Origin: Hydractinia symbiolongicarpus
Taxonomy: Eukaryota > Cnidaria > Hydrozoa > Anthoathecata > Hydractiniidae
Assembly: GCF_029227915.1 (NCBI RefSeq)
Contig: NC_079889.1
Location: 7,626,001 to 7,690,000 of the forward strand
Length of the DNA: 64,000 nt
Direction: 5' to 3'
The notes beneath the pieces were generated by a model. That model had not been told where the DNA came from and did not search any database. It saw only the letters and a list, made by a program, of their open reading frames with translations. The stretch's first letter is position 1. Every line of letters starts with the position of its first letter. Below are positions 21,491 through 32,944 of this stretch, piece after piece. The position numbers and the translations under genes are program-made.

Positions 21491-22329
21491 TATAAGACGT
21501 AAACTCATAAATAAAGTCATTCTAGAAAGCTGTTTAAACAACCTTTGTCCTTAGAGGGATTAGAAATGCAGTAAAACTGTATAACTTCATCTTTTTGTAA
21601 TATTTTCTTTAAATATCATAAATATCATAAGTAATTCTATATTATCAACAAATTTACAATAATTTTATTCACATCAGTTAAACATTAGTATTTGCTACTA
21701 CACGTTTTTCTTTTTATGAGAACCTAGTTTAAATGTACGTTGAGGCTTAGTACTCAGTCAATAGCGTCTGAAAAAAAAGAAATAAAAGACTGTGAAGAAG
21801 ATTGTGAGATTTTTTTTCTTATTTTAATTCTAAAATTTGAAATAGGCAAAGCCAAAAGCACTCACCGACGATTATTTGGAAAGATTTTTTCTCTGTTATA
21901 GCTATCTTTCCATTCTTTCCTCACAAGTTGCATTGGCAAAGAAAGTTTTAGTGAAAAATCTACAAAAGGAAAATAACCTGCCATTAATTTCTAATTTTTT
22001 ATTTAATATGCAAGATTTCCGGACAATTGACGATTGGTGTAAAAGAACAAAAATCATAACTGTACAGTAAATAGTAGCTATCCGTACCGGCTAAGTGTTT
22101 TTTTTGACGGCATCCTTATAGTAGGACCCACCAATAATCTGAATACGCTGAATCTACGTAAAGAAGAAATCAACTAACCTCTTTGCGCCTTAAAAATGTT
22201 TGACTAACGAGTACTAGGGCACCAAAAAAGACCAGAAAAAAAAGAAGATTATCAAAAAAAACTGTAGAAGAGCTTCTTAAATTCTTTAATGTTGTGTATC
22301 TGTTTTTCGAAAACATAGCAAGTAAATGT

Positions 22330-24280
22330 AATGCAGCATACCATGTCCTTCACAGATTCTTTCACATTTTCAAGTTGGTTCAGCTCCTCTTCGTTGTCAA
22401 TGGCCAAAAAAGCACCCGACTATCTTACTTCACCACCACTTAAACTATTTATCTTTTCGGTAAGTTTAAAAATGGCCTTGAGAATTTTATTTTGTCTTTC
22501 CAAGACTAACTTAATGCTTCCTAAGCAAAAGGAGAAATAATAATCATTGGTACTATCTTTGTTCATACACTCGCGTGAGTTACTTTAAGGGTAAATTTTT
22601 TGCGAGAATACACCTTTCCCGAGACCATGAGTCATACTTTTTTTAAAATAAATGAATACCATATTTGAATTCAGCATAGTTTGTTTAATTTATGTGTAAA
22701 AGTTTAACTTGATACGCCAACAGAAAGTGCTATTTTGAGGAGATATATATCACAGTTAAAGTCTTCGTAATGCTCAAGTTACCATGTCCCGCCTCGTTTT
22801 CAAAAAGAGGTTGGACATGCCACAAATCTTTAAATTAGAATAGCAGGTTGTTTACTTGCTGCATTGTTTCGAAATTTTCTTTGTTTATGACAATTTTGAC
22901 AAGGAATTCAAATCTGTTGTTCGTTTTTCGTAAAACTCAACAGAAAAAGTTGCGGCACATCAAAAGAATAAGTCTCGGGAAAGGTGTATTAATTTCGCGA
23001 TTTCGCGAATAAAAAATCGCGAGAATTAAATTTGGCGAATGAGAGAACTAAACAAGTTATAGCGTACAGTGTAACTTGCGTTCGTGTCGCTCCTGGCGTT
23101 CCAATATTTCTCTTGAAAAAACACGGATTAAAGAATTAGTGCAAGTCACAAAAAACTATTCATGGCATAATCAAGACGGAATTGCCGCAAGTTTTATCAA
23201 ATATCATAGTGGTGATAATATGGCTATTTTATGTTTGACATAATCTGGTTTAGTGAGAGCAAAATTTAGGTTAAAAATCTGTTTATACACTGTTATAGCA
23301 TGAGTTTACTTACGATTTATGTTTGTGCCACGGTATGGGGATACATCGTTGTCACTGTTGTTGTGGCTGGAGTGTCTAAAGTGATAAATTATTTTACTTT
23401 TTGAAAAAAGAGACAAAAAAGGAGTAAGCTAAATGTTATAACAACACTTACTGCAAATGTTCTCAAGTGAAGCAGCGGCTCCCCCGACGTTTGATCTTTT
23501 TGATATGTAGAATTTATTAGTATAAAATTAAAGAATTGGAAAATTCCTTGATTTTAATTTAAACCTGCCTAAATGTGATCGAAACTAGTAATAACGATAA
23601 GGAAAGCGTAGGGAATAAACTGCAACTTACTTTGAACTTTCTGCCACCCTTTTACTCGCGTTCCTCTTTTTAGACTTTTGTAGATTTGGTGGTGTTTTTA
23701 CTCTGAAACAAGACAATTTCATAATTGATCAGGTGCAAGTGTTTGTAATTAAGGAAGATACCGCAATGATCCGGATTAGCTTAAAAGAAGTGCTAATAAA
23801 TTTTTCCACGCATATAGCTGATTCAAAATTCCTGTTTTCTTTACAAGTATATATAAAATTCAACAATGTTTTTAGATGTTTTAAATGTTACTCTCGTATC
23901 ACTGTCACATTCTTCATGCTCGAACAACAAAAATGCTCGATGAACAATTGATCCGAATTAAGGAACAAACTTCAAGACTTGAATTCAAACATAGAAGAAA
24001 GAGATTGAAAGAAAATCCTTAATCTACTTTATAATGCATTTTTACTAAACTTTAGAGACATTATGTTAGCATTAAATTCTTACGTTTTCATAAGTATAAG
24101 TCGTGGTTGAGGAACCACGCTTTCCTCTTCTTCGTAATCCTCCTCACCAAACTCATCATCATCTTGTTGCGACAACTCATCTGTGGCACTATCAATTGCT
24201 GCACAACTTTCTTTACTCCCTTTAAAAACAATAAGAAAAACGGTGATATAAACACAGCGGAATGTGGATGCCAAGCTAAT
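22330..24280 (-). pseudogene. Accessory-protein exons of the large transposon (possibly DUF4806-like)
   Basis: Exon-like islands on the minus strand with consensus splice sites. 24274-24080 encodes an acidic segment (DDDEFGEEDYEEEE). 23705-23635 is a basic segment (TPPNLQKSKKRNASKRVAE) between TTTCAG and GTAAGT, probably nuclear-targeting. 23377-23312 is polar (HSSHNNSDNDVSPYRG) before GTAAGT. 22530-22330 contains KILKAIFKLTEKINSL and LNQLENVKESVKDMV, patterns I associate with the region before DUF4806 domains in cnidarian and insect proteins. The last island has one in-frame stop. Order acidic, basic, polar, helical would make one protein of about 200 residues, perhaps the DNA-binding partner of the transposase. 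Family assignment is weak. Confidence 0.35.
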
Positions 24281-24689
24281 GCAAACTTTTAAATCGTAAA
24301 GTAAGTTTGAATGGAAAGAATTAAAATACCAGAATATAAAATGTTACCAGAATATAATACTGTGCAACCATCAATTTGCAGCCAATCTTCTATAGGCGGG
24401 GCCCTTTCTTTACACGAGCAAACGAGTGTCATTTTGGCAAAAAATATGTTAATCGATTCACCTTTTTAATACTTATGCATCGATAATTAAATTAAATTAC
24501 TGATGACAGAAAATGTCAATTTGCCATTCTTGAAATATGACATCAAAATTTATGCAGTATAATTAAATTTCTTTAAATGTGAATATCTTGAGAACGAAAG
24601 GAGCTTTTTGAAAAAATGTAAAATGACTTGTTAATCAACTTTTTAAGTTCTAAATATAAGTCCAATATCATTTTATTCCCCGGGTTTCC

Positions 24690-24994
24690 TTTAATTATTA
24701 CTATTATTTACCCAGGATAGCCTCTTCAGTTCCTATTGGTACTGCTATCAACGAGGGTCCTGCGAAGGGGGTCCTAGCGCATTTAAAGCTCCCATTTGAG
24801 CTACGAAAGTCGTGGAAGCACAGCAATCGCTCAACTAGACAACCGCCTAAGATATCAATCCTATTCTCATGCTGAGCGCTAAGCAGAAAGGATAGATTCA
24901 CACTTTTATAGTCTCTGGCATGACTCGGCCGGGGTTTGAACCCAAGACCTCCCGCACTGAAAGCGAACGCTCTACCACAAGGCTATCAGTCGGT
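24690..24994 (-). mobile_element. tRNA-derived SINE
   Basis: Read on the minus strand from about 24994: a tRNA-like head with box A (TAGCCTTGTGG, plus-strand 24975-24985) and box B (GGTTCAAACCC, 24932-24942), then a ~210-bp body. It ends with a short AATAATAGTAATAATTAAAG tail near 24690. The acceptor stem is only partly complementary, so this is a SINE head rather than a functional tRNA gene. A truncated body copy lies at 31527-31645. Confidence 0.75.
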
Positions 24995-25147
24995 AAGCTA
25001 TATATTTCGCATGTGCTAGATCAAAAATTAAAGAGAGGATGAAAATTGGATTATACAGAGTTCTGATATGCTAAAAACAGCCTAACCATGTATGTTGGAA
25101 CCTTAACTACCAATTTTTCTAATTTAAAACTGTATTTGCATGTACTA

Positions 25148-27402
25148 TCTATATAATAATACGCTTGTGTGAGTAACCATGTGAGTCCACGACACGCAAA
25201 GTACGGGTCACTTTCTTACGAGATGGCATTACGCTAAAATTTACCAAGTTAAAAAAAGCGCAAATCAGGGGGTTATCACTTAAACTTGTAATTCTTTTTA
25301 TTCGTTATTTTAAAAAATAAAACTCATTTTTTTATTTTATTAACACTAAGTTTTTATTTTTATTTTTAAATGTTTCTATTTGTTGTTGTTTTTTTTTTTG
25401 CTTTAAAAGCCCGTTCGTCGTTATAGATGGCATAATTTAATTTTACCCCCGGACTAATGTGCACGACGTATTTAACGGAAACAAATTGTTTATCAACTGA
25501 AAAAAGAAAAGCGCAGCGAAGAAGGTTGTCTGTTTTCCAAAGTAATCCTGGAAAAAGTTATTTCAAATTTACTCATCTTGAGGTTAGATTAAAGCTGATT
25601 TGTTTCTTTTATCATTTTTGTGTTCTGGGAACGAGGTTGCTTTCTTTTTTTAAAAAAATTTCGAATTCGAATGATAATTCGAATCTAAAATGTAAAAAAC
25701 AAAACTGTTTTTGTAGAACGGCTTTTGTTGTCGAGCGAGTAAAAAGTTTATGTTGTTGTTAGAAATATTTGTTATAAAGAAGAAAAACGTACGATGATAT
25801 AAAGTCAAAAAGAGAACTGATTGAAAATGTAACAGACAATTCTAGCTAGCTATACATTATCAATTTGTTTTCTTTAGGATGAAGCGAAGTTTAGTTATCG
25901 AAGTAAAAAACTGGTTGGACTTTCATCCAGAGAATGCGAAAGTGAAGCAGGTGAATTGTTTAGATTATCTGGTAGAGAAATGAATTTAGGTGAATAACGT
26001 TTTTAAGCCGTTTACACGCTTCCAGCTAAACTTTCCCTTAAATATGAAGTTAAGTATGTTTTGTCTTCAGCCTGAACAAATTCTTTTTAGTAATAATATA
26101 CTCAGGGTCAGTTAAGAATATCTTAAGAATATGTCCAACCTCGATTGTTTGTTATAAACTTAAAAATAATTTGCCAATAGCTATAGCAAGCTTTATTTTA
26201 TTAAGGCATTAGATATTTTCAGGACATGGACATTCAGAATAATGAGGATAGTATTTGTCCATAAAGTTAAGAACTTTTTTTGTAAGAATATATATACTTT
26301 AAACAATGGGTCAGAAGTTCAGAATATTTTAAGAACATGTCTAACCTTCATTGTTTGTTCTAAATATAAAAAAAAATGTCAATAGCTATAGCAACATATA
26401 GCAAGCTGTCACGAAAGTTAAGAACTTTTTTTGTAAGAATATACTCTTAACAATATGTCAGAATATCCTAAGAATATGTCTAAGCTTGATTGTCTGTTTT
26501 AATATAAAAATTTCTATGATGCACAAATTTAATTAGAAATTTACTTTTTTATCTCAAAAAGTGAACCTTTTTCTGTCCAAAGCAATGGGCCGTTACATGT
26601 AGCAGAATTTGCCATTAGCTATAACAACTTATAGCATGCTTTATTTTATTAAGTCATTTCATATAGCTATATATATTGAGGCCATAGCCCTGCTAAAAAT
26701 ATATTAGGAACAATAAGAATTGTATTTGTCAAGAAAGTTAAGAACATTAAGGTTAAAACGGAATAACACAATTCTTATAAAATACACGGTGTATATCCTA
26801 GATAAGAATTTAAACTATAAAAAGTAACTTTTCCGTTGTTACTGGTTTTAACGTGAAGACGTGGGTTATGTCGTTATAATAAAACTAATGTAAAGAAAGT
26901 TAAATTAATGTTTACATCTGTTACGTTACCGTTTAAATTATTATTCGATTCTTAAATTAGAAAACACTGCATTGTTATCATTGTTGAAACTTTCCAATAA
27001 TCTTTTTTGTATGACTTAAAGATTTTTTCTATGTCTGGTATACCATTTTCCCTAATGTACTTCTGGCATGGCAAAGCAAGTATAGTTTTAGCAGATCTAG
27101 CTTTTTACATAACCGTTGTTAGACACCGTTATTTTATTTTTATTTTGTTGTTGGACCTGCTTATATTTTAAAACGTGTGAGCAACGTCAATCACAGGGCT
27201 TTTTTTCTCTTTTATTTATATTTTTTTTTAATGCTGCACATGCTAATTTTTTTGGACGTTTTGTTCCAGCGGCTATAGATATAGAATAATGCAAATTGTG
27301 ACTTTTAAAAATTCAAATTACTGTGCTCTATGTTTTTATTTTGCACCCATCATATGGACTCGATGAGAGATTCAGTGGATTCTTCCACGGGACTTCGGCT
27401 AG
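25148..27402 (+). mobile_element. 2.26-kb Helitron, complete ends, inserted in the large transposon
   Basis: Starts TCTATATAATAATACGC at 25148 after A. Ends with hairpin GTGGATTCTTCCAC, GGGACTTCGGCTAG at 27402 before T. The ends match Helitrons A-C, so the family is shared. No Rep/helicase. The interior holds a lysine-rich frame (25457-25762) followed by an intron-like gap and an island after TTTAG at 25878 (DEAKFSYRSKKLVGLSSREC), possibly a captured host gene fragment. It also holds three imperfect ~200-bp direct repeats at 26050-26480. The transposase remnant begins about 160 bp to the right. Confidence 0.85.
26050..26480. repeat. Imperfect tandem repeat inside the Helitron
   Basis: Blocks such as AGTTAAGAACTTTTTTTGTAAGAATAT and AAGAATATGTC.AA.C.T.GATTGT.TGTT recur two to three times with CAATAGCTATAGCAA between them. 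The period varies between about 130 and 210 bp. Confidence 0.6.
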
Positions 27403-27563
27403 TATATAATAAAATGCTAATACCTGTGAAAGTTATAAAAACTATTTAAAATCCATTTCCCTGAATGTCATGAAGTAATGGAAAATATATACGACCATCT
27501 TTATAAGGCAACATTAAAGTTTCTTTTCAACTTGTGTGTGTGTTAAAATCTTCCAAACTTTCC

Positions 27564-29219
27564 CTATATGACTAAAACCTCGTGTGTAGAAGATCCCAAG
27601 TTAACAAAATTTTTAATCTCGCAAATGGCACCTTCATTCAAGAGAAAAAATAGGTCTTGACCATTTTCCTTGAAAATTTTATTGCACTGAGTAAATGTTT
27701 CAGAGGACTTCTTTTCAGCAAGACGTTTCACCACCTGAACAATGGAATTGTTGCTATTTCGAACCATTTTTTTCAAACTTTGCATGTAATTTTCGAACTT
27801 AAATGCATAAATGACTTCTAAAGAACACTTAGCTATGAAGAATGTCATCATCAGCCAAATGAATTAAGGCATGAACGTTGTATACATTAAACAACTTTCC
27901 ATAAACAAAAGAAGCATTACGAACAAACCAGGACAACAGATCTTTGGCATACTGAGCAAGATCTGAATCTAAAACAGCGCTAGCATTTAACAAAATTGAC
28001 ATGGACACGTGTAAAGCAAGAAAATGTTCGTAAACCTTTGCATCAATGACACCCTTAAATACAACTGGACCAAGGTATAGCAAAAACTGACGATATTCAG
28101 TAGCTTTGCAATAACAAAGATCTTGTAATCCTCTTGGCTGGCGATTAAAATTAGATGGCATTTTTCCATTGTAGCTACCTAACCTTTCTGATAAAATATT
28201 TGATTGCTGGCGTGAAATACGACAGAGATTTGGCCCTTTCAACACAAAAGTTAGAACACGCTTTAAACTCCAAGTAAAAACATCTAAGGGAGAATCTTTA
28301 ACACAATCAAAACCAATATCTACTAAGGGTGATCGTTCTTTTTGATGAGTACCTTCAAAGATAAATCATGGTTGGTACGCAGGTCAGCATCATTAAAATC
28401 ATTAAAAACAATTCTGTGTTCCAACCTTACACCTTTAACACAACATCGTTCACAAGAATAATAACCAGTGTGACTTATTGTACACTTTAGAAATGATCTG
28501 GCTGGAGCATCACAGATTATGGCTTTGAGAACAAATGTAAAATGTTGATTTTCAAAATCACGTGTTAAGTTTTCAACTTCATTGATAAAGTCAGAAAGAA
28601 ATTCACGAACAGATGTAGGTTTTGTGTTCCCAAAAAACAAAGTGATAGGGAAGACATAACTGGTATCCTTAACAGAACCAAGAATTGGCCAGAACTGAGA
28701 GTTTGTTGACTTACACAATGGGACTCCATCAATATTAACCAGCAATTCAAGTGTATCGATTTGATCATTGATAAATGTGACAGCTTGAATTAATGAACTT
28801 TTAATTCCTAAATAACAGTAGCTGTTCGTACCATTAAAAACAACATTTTGTACAGTTCAAGGGGTTTTGAGCAAAGTTCGGCTGTCTTTCGGAAGATCAA
28901 GTCCTGATTTTCTTAAAATGAATAGAAGGTCATTAAGAGAATCTCTACCTAATTGGTATTTAGTGGTCCAGCTAACAAGATTATCTTGTAAAGTTGGCTC
29001 TACAACATCCTCTTCAAAAGAAAACAAGGAAGATGGGGAAATTTCTTCTTTGTTTATATCAACTGACATGCCTGGGGAGCTATCAAATTGTGGTTGACTT
29101 TCAATTTCTGATGTATCATCTAACATGTCATCACTACTTTCGCTATCTTCCTGCCTTAAAAACCCCTCAACTTTTTGCTGCAACCTCCGTCGTTTATTCC
29201 GCCTCTTTGACTTATCCAT
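27564..29219 (-). pseudogene. Tnp2/CACTA-like DDE transposase, broken
   Basis: Starts MDKSKRRNKRRRLQQK at 29219: a basic then acidic N-terminus. One frame runs to about 28330 with a single TGA at 28857-28859. It contains LLVNIDGVPLCKS (first candidate catalytic Asp) and IICDAPARSFLK (second Asp), then a zinc-ligand pair CERC in GYYSCERCCVKG. A frameshift near 28330 leads to the next part (LKGPNLCRISRQQ..., EYRQFLLYLGPVV, VYNVHALIHLAD). A second frameshift near 27835 leads to FENYMQSLKKMVRNSNNSIVQVVKR. The order and motifs match the large transposase proteins with Tnp2-like cores that I recall from cnidarian and arthropod genomes. The C-terminus is lost or lies beyond the nested Helitron. At least three lesions make it inactive. 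Confidence 0.7.
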
Positions 29220-29984
29220 TTCTGAAATAAATTTAATGCTTAGCTAAAATTGATGTAAAGTTAGTTAAAAATATAGCTAGCCTGTGGATAAAATTTAAAC
29301 TAGCTTGACAATTTCCATTAAGGACAGACAGATCCACTCTAAAGTTACAGTTACAACCTGTTAGTTAGCTACAACCCTGGAAAAAAATATTTTTCACTAT
29401 TTTTCCAGGGTTGCAGCTAGCATAGCTACTAGCTTTAACAGTAAAAAAAGCAAACAATAAAATAAATATATATACATGACCTTAACTGCATACGATCCAT
29501 AGCTCTTAGTCCCCAAACTCGCTTCAGAAATAAAAAGATAACTTTTTTAGTGCTCATGAAAAAACACGACCAATTTTAAGAAGAAACAAGCCTCAGTTCT
29601 ATAAAGCGGGATACCATTTTGCCGGAACTCATTTGATGAATAATGCAAATAAAACAAACACAATTTTAACTTACTTTCTGCAACCAACCGGTTTCCTTGG
29701 TTTTGTTTAAAAGTTACCGCCGCTTCAGACATTCAAAATTGTACAGACGGGGGCAATAATTAAGTTTTTTACTTTTTAATCACTCTTTTAAATGATAAAT
29801 ACAGATTTACCATGCTATTTTAATACAATACAAGTTTTTGAAATCAAGTTATTGTGAGATATATTTTTTATTGGCATTATCGTTTTTACATAAAAGAAGT
29901 AATTCAATGTTACCTGCGGAGAAATGGTAGAAAATCACGAATAATAACCGGTCTTTTTTCGATCTTTTTTTGCATCCTTCAAAT

Positions 29985-30088
29985 GCGCGTCTTAATTATG
30001 CACGAAAAAGACGTCTTAAAGACGTCTTTTATCACAAACGAGAAAAACCGTGCCTGAAAAAGACGCATAAAAGACGCCTGAAGTCGTG
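29985..30088. repeat. GACGTC palindrome array, opposite orientation to that at 21077
   Basis: GAAAAAGACGTCTTAAAGACGTCTTTT with flanking AAAAGACGC units, the reverse-complement layout of the left array (GCGTCTTTT). It lies about 770 bp upstream of the transposase start, as expected for the promoter-side end of the element. Confidence 0.7.
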
Positions 30089-30112
30089 GATTTCTGTCTG
30101 TCTAATACGTTA

Positions 30113-30165
30113 TCTATATAATAATACGCCAGTTCCGTGTGTCTGTAACAGGTAAAGTGGATGTG
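30113..30165 (+). mobile_element. Helitron 5' end, 3' end not found
   Basis: TCTATATAATAATACGCCAG after A, then GTGTGTCTGTAACAGGTAAAGTGGATG, the same opening as elements C (11761) and B. No matching hairpin plus CTAG was seen in the next few kilobases, so the element is either long or 3'-truncated. The Gypsy gag fragment follows inside or beside it. Confidence 0.6.
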
Positions 30166-30303
30166 TTGTTTTTTCTAAAGAAACAGCTGCGGTAACATGT
30201 CACTTTTGCTAAACATTTATTTCTGTTCTGTCTTTTGTGTACTTTTTCAATTTAATTTAAAATTTTTGTTATAAAAAGTCACGGTTAATTTATTTTGTTG
30301 TTC

Positions 30304-30935
30304 TCATAAAAACCTTTGTGTAATTATGAATTGATGTCGATATGTTTTGGTTCTATAACATCTTGAAAAGTGACCCTGGTTTCCACATGCGTTACAAATG
30401 TGGTTTTCAGCAGGGCATCTGTTTTGATGGGGAAATGGTCCATCACAACGATAACATTTAGCATTTTGAGGTTGGCCACTTTTACTCATTCCTCGTTGGT
30501 TTAAAGAATGTGGCTTACCTCGGCGGTCGGTGTAAACCGACCGCAATTAGTTGAGTCGCTCTGTATCGTTCGCCTGTGCTTTTTGAAGAACTTCTGCTTG
30601 CTGTATAGTGCTTTCTAAAGTCTTTCCTGTCACCAGTATTTCTTCCAAGGTTTTATCAGGATTTCTGAAGCTATCATATAGAAAACTACATGTCAAAGCC
30701 ATGCAATAGTACGATAGCGACCAAGTATGTATCCTTGGGTTGTCGAGAACTTCGTCAGCATCCTTCTGGGTATTCTAAATTAATGTGGTCACTTAAACAT
30801 ATGCATTTTCAGCATCTTGTGGTGGGGCGAAAGCAACACAGCTATCAAACAACGGTGTAAGGAAAACGCGCGTCGGTAACATATTGTTCTCGCAGGCAAG
30901 CTTTTTTTTATATGTTTCCACAAATTCGAAGATTA
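30304..30935 (-). pseudogene. Gypsy-type retrotransposon gag fragment with zinc knuckles
   Basis: On the minus strand a segment SFRNPDKTLEEILVTGKT leads, after one stop, into a basic linker and two zinc knuckles: CYRCDGPFPHQNRCP (CxxC...H....C) and CNACGNQGHFSRC (CxxCxxxGHxxxC). This pair, following an LEEILVTG-type helix, is characteristic of Gypsy/Ty3 gag-pol polyproteins. Protease and polymerase are absent. Upstream coding is fragmentary. The first half (30546-30304) is open; the second contains the stop near 30549. Confidence 0.7.
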
Positions 30936-31164
30936 ATGGTAAAAACAACCATACACTAGTGTTACCGGGAGAACATTTCGAATTACATTAATTCCTGTTC
31001 ATTCGAAATCGACAAGAAATCTATCAGGACTAATGGTTGTAGTTCATCCCTTTGATTGAATTAGTTACAGCTGTGAGAAAGTTAGTATTTATACCTTCTG
31101 TCTGTGATTGTAGTAGTTCGAAAACACAAGTGAACAAATATGTCAGTGCAGAGTTACAGTGAGT

Positions 31165-31320
31165 TTTGTGAGGAAATTGCCCTAGGTGGGAGTTATCCAG
31201 GTGGCAATTATCCAGGGGGAGTTTTCCTAGGTGGGAATTAAACTGTGGGAAATTATCCAGAGAGTATTAAGCGGGTGGTAATTTTCCGGGGGCAATTATC
31301 AAGGTGGAAATTATCCTGTC
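31165..31320. repeat. Degenerate ~19-bp minisatellite (AATTATCCAGGTGG)
   Basis: About eight imperfect units of GGNAATTATCCAGGTGGGA, many with substitutions, in direct orientation over 155 bp. Confidence 0.75.
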
Positions 31321-31526
31321 ACTTGCTGTCGAAATCGCAAATGTCATAATTCTTAACCCTTTAACGGTAAATTTTAGTGACCTTAAAATTTTTTTATTTT
31401 TCTGTGATTTACCATGAAAAGAATGTTGAAAGTCCCAGCACCTTACGATTTTTTTTATTTTTTGAATTTCTGCGACATTTTTTTTTTTAATTCTAATTTT
31501 AAATTAATTCTTTTCTTTTTTTATTT

Positions 31527-31645
31527 ACAGGCACAGGATAGGTTATTTAGGGGTCCTAGTACATTTAATTTTTCTATTTAAGCTACTGGAGTTGTGAGCG
31601 AGCAACAACCGCCTAAGATATCGATGCTATTCTCGTTTTAAATTT
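31527..31645 (-). mobile_element. Truncated SINE body
   Basis: Shares GGTCCTAG.(A/C)CATTTAA..., GAGCTAC/AAGCTAC and CAACCGCCTAAGATATC with the SINE at 24690-24994, in the same orientation, without the tRNA-like head. Confidence 0.6.
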
Positions 31646-31994
31646 AATCTTTGATATGAACCAGGGTGACCAACTATTCGTCGTAGATGTTCACAACAGC
31701 TTGGATGAGCCTTCATATTTAAAGCATGCACCATAAGACCCTGTAAATCGGCAGCCCAACTCTCTATTCTGTTACCATATTTTTTTCTGACATTTACACT
31801 TTCTTAGGTATCGATATAAATTTATTTACAATACTTGGTCCCTTGTGTCACGTGACATTACGTGGCAGTGAATTTAACAAAACGCGTTTACAGTATTCTG
31901 ATCTCAAGTCGATAGAAAGTGATACCACGGTGCAAATATCATCTTGGAAGTCTCCAATGACATTCCCCTTATCCAAGTGGAGAGGTCGGATGAC

Positions 31995-32519
31995 ATGGAA
32001 TGTGAGGACAGACAGAGCACCTCCGTGAACAGAGAAGGCCAAATGACTGAAGCAGACACATTCCCCTTGGTAACTAGCTACTTCGATAAAAAAATTACAA
32101 CTTTAAAAAGAGAGCTTAACAAACACTTTCGATTCGCTTCTTCTTTTAACATTGACATTGAAAGCTGGACGAAGCTATCAAACTTAGGCTTTATAATTAT
32201 AAGTATCAAAAAATTGAAGTGCATAACAGCAGACCTTCGAAGAAGAAATAACTTTATCTGCATAGCCGATTGTTCCCCTACAGGATGGAAAATCGTTGAT
32301 GAAGACGCTACAGACGAGGCAGCTAGTGATAGCGACGACGAAAAAAGAATAAGAACCGCAGAATGGCGTGGACTTGCAAGTGGAAAAACCAAGGAGGAAC
32401 GAATTCAATCGCATCGTGCCAACTCACACGATAATAAAACCATGTCAAAGATACATCACCCACTATTTAAAACCAACCTAAGACGGCACACAAAAAGGAA
32501 AAAAGACACATCAAATTAA
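31995..32519 (+). CDS. DIRS-like ORF1 (gag-like) protein
   Basis: Open frame; I start it at ATG 31995 (MECEDRQSTS), although the frame is open upstream to at least 31944. About 174 codons to the stop before 32520. It contains a predicted helical segment (ITTLKRELNKHFRFASSFN) and a conserved-looking block RRRNNFICIADCSPTGWKIV followed by an acidic DEAASDSDDEKR stretch, then a basic tail (RRHTKRKKDTSN). The ADxSPxGWxxVxE..SDSEDEK arrangement recurs in ORF1 proteins of cnidarian DIRS/YR elements as I remember them. It would bind element RNA. No stop or frameshift is visible, unlike the downstream polymerase. Confidence 0.6.
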   Translation: MECEDRQSTSVNREGQMTEADTFPLVTSYFDKKITTLKRELNKHFRFASSFNIDIESWTKLSNLGFIIISIKKLKCITADLRRRNNFICIADCSPTGWKIVDEDATDEAASDSDDEKRIRTAEWRGLASGKTKEERIQSHRANSHDNKTMSKIHHPLFKTNLRRHTKRKKDTSN

Positions 32520-32944
32520 AAATATGTTTATAAATTATTTTACGTTTCTTTATGTACATGTATTGAAAATAAGACAATATGTAATACTCTAGTATCAAAC
32601 AAAATTATGAAAAACATAGCAACTGATAATTACACTTTGGATACAATAAAAAAAAAAAAATAGTGTTGAAACCCTAAAACATGCATAATTTGCAGACAAT
32701 AAGACAGCTTTTCTCGAAACAGAATTCGTAACGGAATCTAAACATCAACTTTTAGAAAAAGAATTTATTATGAAAACAAAATCACCTTCCTAAGTTATAC
32801 ACCCTCTATCAGTGAGTAGAAATTCTAACAACAAAGAAGGCTAATAATTGATTTAACTCACGTTCACAAATATAACAAATTTGACGACCGAAAAGCACTT
32901 TCCCGTTACCTCTTCATAAGTAATTTTTGTTATAAGTGCGATCT

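Larger units (their letters stand above)
21077..30090 (-). mobile_element. Inferred ~9-kb CACTA/Tnp2-like DNA transposon with nested insertions
   Basis: Bounded by two arrays of GACGTC palindromes in inverted orientation (21077-21490 and 29985-30088). It contains a broken transposase on the minus strand (27564-29219) and, further downstream on the same strand, accessory exon-like pieces (22330-24280). A SINE and a complete 2.26-kb Helitron are nested inside. CACTA-type elements are known for subterminal repeats bound by an accessory protein, which fits. The right tip is not resolved and may be lost; matching terminal inverted repeats were not found, so the boundaries are inference. Confidence 0.45.

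Noticed and set aside
24922-24994. Possible tRNA gene on the minus strand
   Set aside because: A and B boxes are present but the acceptor stem is imperfect and a SINE body and tail follow.
31165-31320. CRISPR-like regularly spaced repeats
   Set aside because: Units are contiguous and degenerate with no unique spacers; it is a minisatellite in a eukaryotic genome.
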